5,479 nucleotides of DNA from JAIBJN01 sp035461525 (GTDB lineage Bacteria; Actinomycetota; Thermoleophilia; Gaiellales; Gaiellaceae). Shown one piece after another: positions 5,223-5,479 of this stretch. A model generated the notes under the pieces. It had not been told where the DNA came from. It did no database searches and worked only from the letters and a program-made list of their open reading frames with translations. The stretch covers positions 1-5,479 of the forward strand of contig DATHVD010000012.1 in the NCBI GenBank assembly GCA_035461525.1, written 5' to 3'. Position 1 is the first letter of the stretch. Each line of letters starts with the position of its first letter. The translations under genes were made by a program, and so were the position numbers.

Positions 5223-5231
5223 CGGGTGAAC
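5214..5231. promoter_or_regulatory. Inverted-repeat operator of the ArsR operon
   Basis: GTTCACC (5214-5220), a four-base spacer ATCG, and GGTGAAC (5225-5231) form a perfect 7-7 inverted repeat. It covers the last two bases of the -10 hexamer, the presumed transcription start and the first codons of the repressor gene. Position and symmetry fit an operator for the dimeric ArsR protein encoded right there, so its own operon would be shut off when the site is occupied. No second copy of the full repeat was found elsewhere in the window. Confidence 0.65.
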
Positions 5232-5235
5232 TATA
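5230..5235 (-). promoter_or_regulatory. -10 hexamer of ArsR operon (leaderless)
   Basis: TATAGT on the minus strand is the best -10 box in the window and ends seven bases before ATG 5222. The bases between (TCACCCG) contain no Shine-Dalgarno; the purine tract GGGAGGGAGAG lies upstream of the -10 and would not be transcribed. TTCTCG 18 bases further upstream (5259-5254) is a weak -35 candidate. Confidence 0.6.
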
Positions 5236-5281
5236 ACTCTCCCTCCCGGCGGGCGAGAAGGAGATCTCGGCGTGGCAGCCG

Positions 5282-5479
5282 CTACGCGGAGGCCGGCCGG
5301 ATCGGGTGCGGGGCTCGGAAGAGCTCGTCCGGGTCGACCGCGGCCTTGATCTCCTGCAGCCGCCGATACGTATCCGCGGGGTAGAGCCCCTTGCCCATCG
5401 GGGAACGGCTCGGCGACGGCGCGGCCGAGCTGGCGGAGAGAAGAGGATGCCGGCGAGCCCCAGGCGCCCGAGGGCGCCG
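5282..5479 (-). CDS. FAD-linked oxidoreductase C-terminus (BBE domain), partial, possibly frameshifted
   Basis: The last 38 codons (from 5398 to the TAG at 5284-5282) read MGKGLYPADTYRRLQEIKAA followed by VDPDELFRAPHPIRPASA. This is the closing part of the berberine-bridge (BBE) domain of flavin-linked oxidases: the Y-x-RL-xx-IKaavDPxxLFRxxHPI pattern ends nearly all such proteins. The frame stays open to the right edge, but its upstream part (RRPRAPGARRHPLLSASSAA...) does not look like this family. More plausible pieces lie in the other two minus frames: GALGRLGLAGILF at 5478-5440 and LRQLGRAVAEPFP at 5438-5400. Either the gene is decaying with frameshifts or the edge bases contain indel errors. 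It reads toward the arsR operon, ending 59 bp before it. Substrate unknown. Confidence 0.6.
   Translation of the reverse strand, partial: RRPRAPGARRHPLLSASSAAPSPSRSPMGKGLYPADTYRRLQEIKAAVDPDELFRAPHPIRPASA

Noticed and set aside
5251..5270. CGAGA...TCTCG inverted repeat as a terminator of the oxidoreductase
   Set aside because: Only five base pairs with a six-base loop and no T-run; too weak to call.

Overview
The window is very GC-rich and gene-dense. It uses GTG starts freely, and several genes have an actinobacterial -10 hexamer (TANNNT) only 6-7 nt ahead of the start codon with no Shine-Dalgarno sequence between. Together with the protein content this suggests an actinomycetote; a Thermoleophilia-like (Gaiellales/Solirubrobacterales) soil lineage is my best guess, but that is inference. 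No rRNA, tRNA, CRISPR, transposon or phage gene is visible.

Layout, left to right. (1) The first 64 codons of an MFS transporter run off the left edge on the minus strand, behind a YugP-type membrane zinc metallopeptidase on the same strand. (2) A 143-bp divergent gap separates the peptidase from a plus-strand YiiM-like MOSC protein. (3) The MOSC gene converges on a minus-strand family 2 glycosyltransferase; their stop codons share four bases. (4) A 60-bp divergent gap leads to a small plus-strand two-TM potassium channel. Its 3' end overlaps that of a minus-strand TerC-family (Mn2+ efflux type) membrane protein by 17 bp. (5) The terC-type gene is preceded by a leader with the hallmarks of a yybP-ykoY manganese riboswitch, followed by a hairpin that would hide the Shine-Dalgarno sequence. 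(6) Upstream on the same strand is a tightly overlapping operon, arsR-type repressor > AHSA1-type SRPBCC protein > second SRPBCC protein. It starts at a leaderless promoter whose -10 and start codon are straddled by a perfect inverted repeat, a likely autorepressor operator. (7) At the right edge is the C-terminus of a berberine-bridge-type FAD oxidoreductase on the minus strand; the bases beyond it look frame-disrupted.

Most genes are single housekeeping or stress-type units rather than one pathway. Two circuits can be read directly from the DNA: Mn2+-dependent translation of the TerC-type exporter, and ArsR autoregulation of two small ligand-binding SRPBCC proteins. I see no wholly new system. 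The best-supported items for follow-up are the riboswitch with its switching hairpin, the ArsR operator, and the recurrent leaderless promoters.
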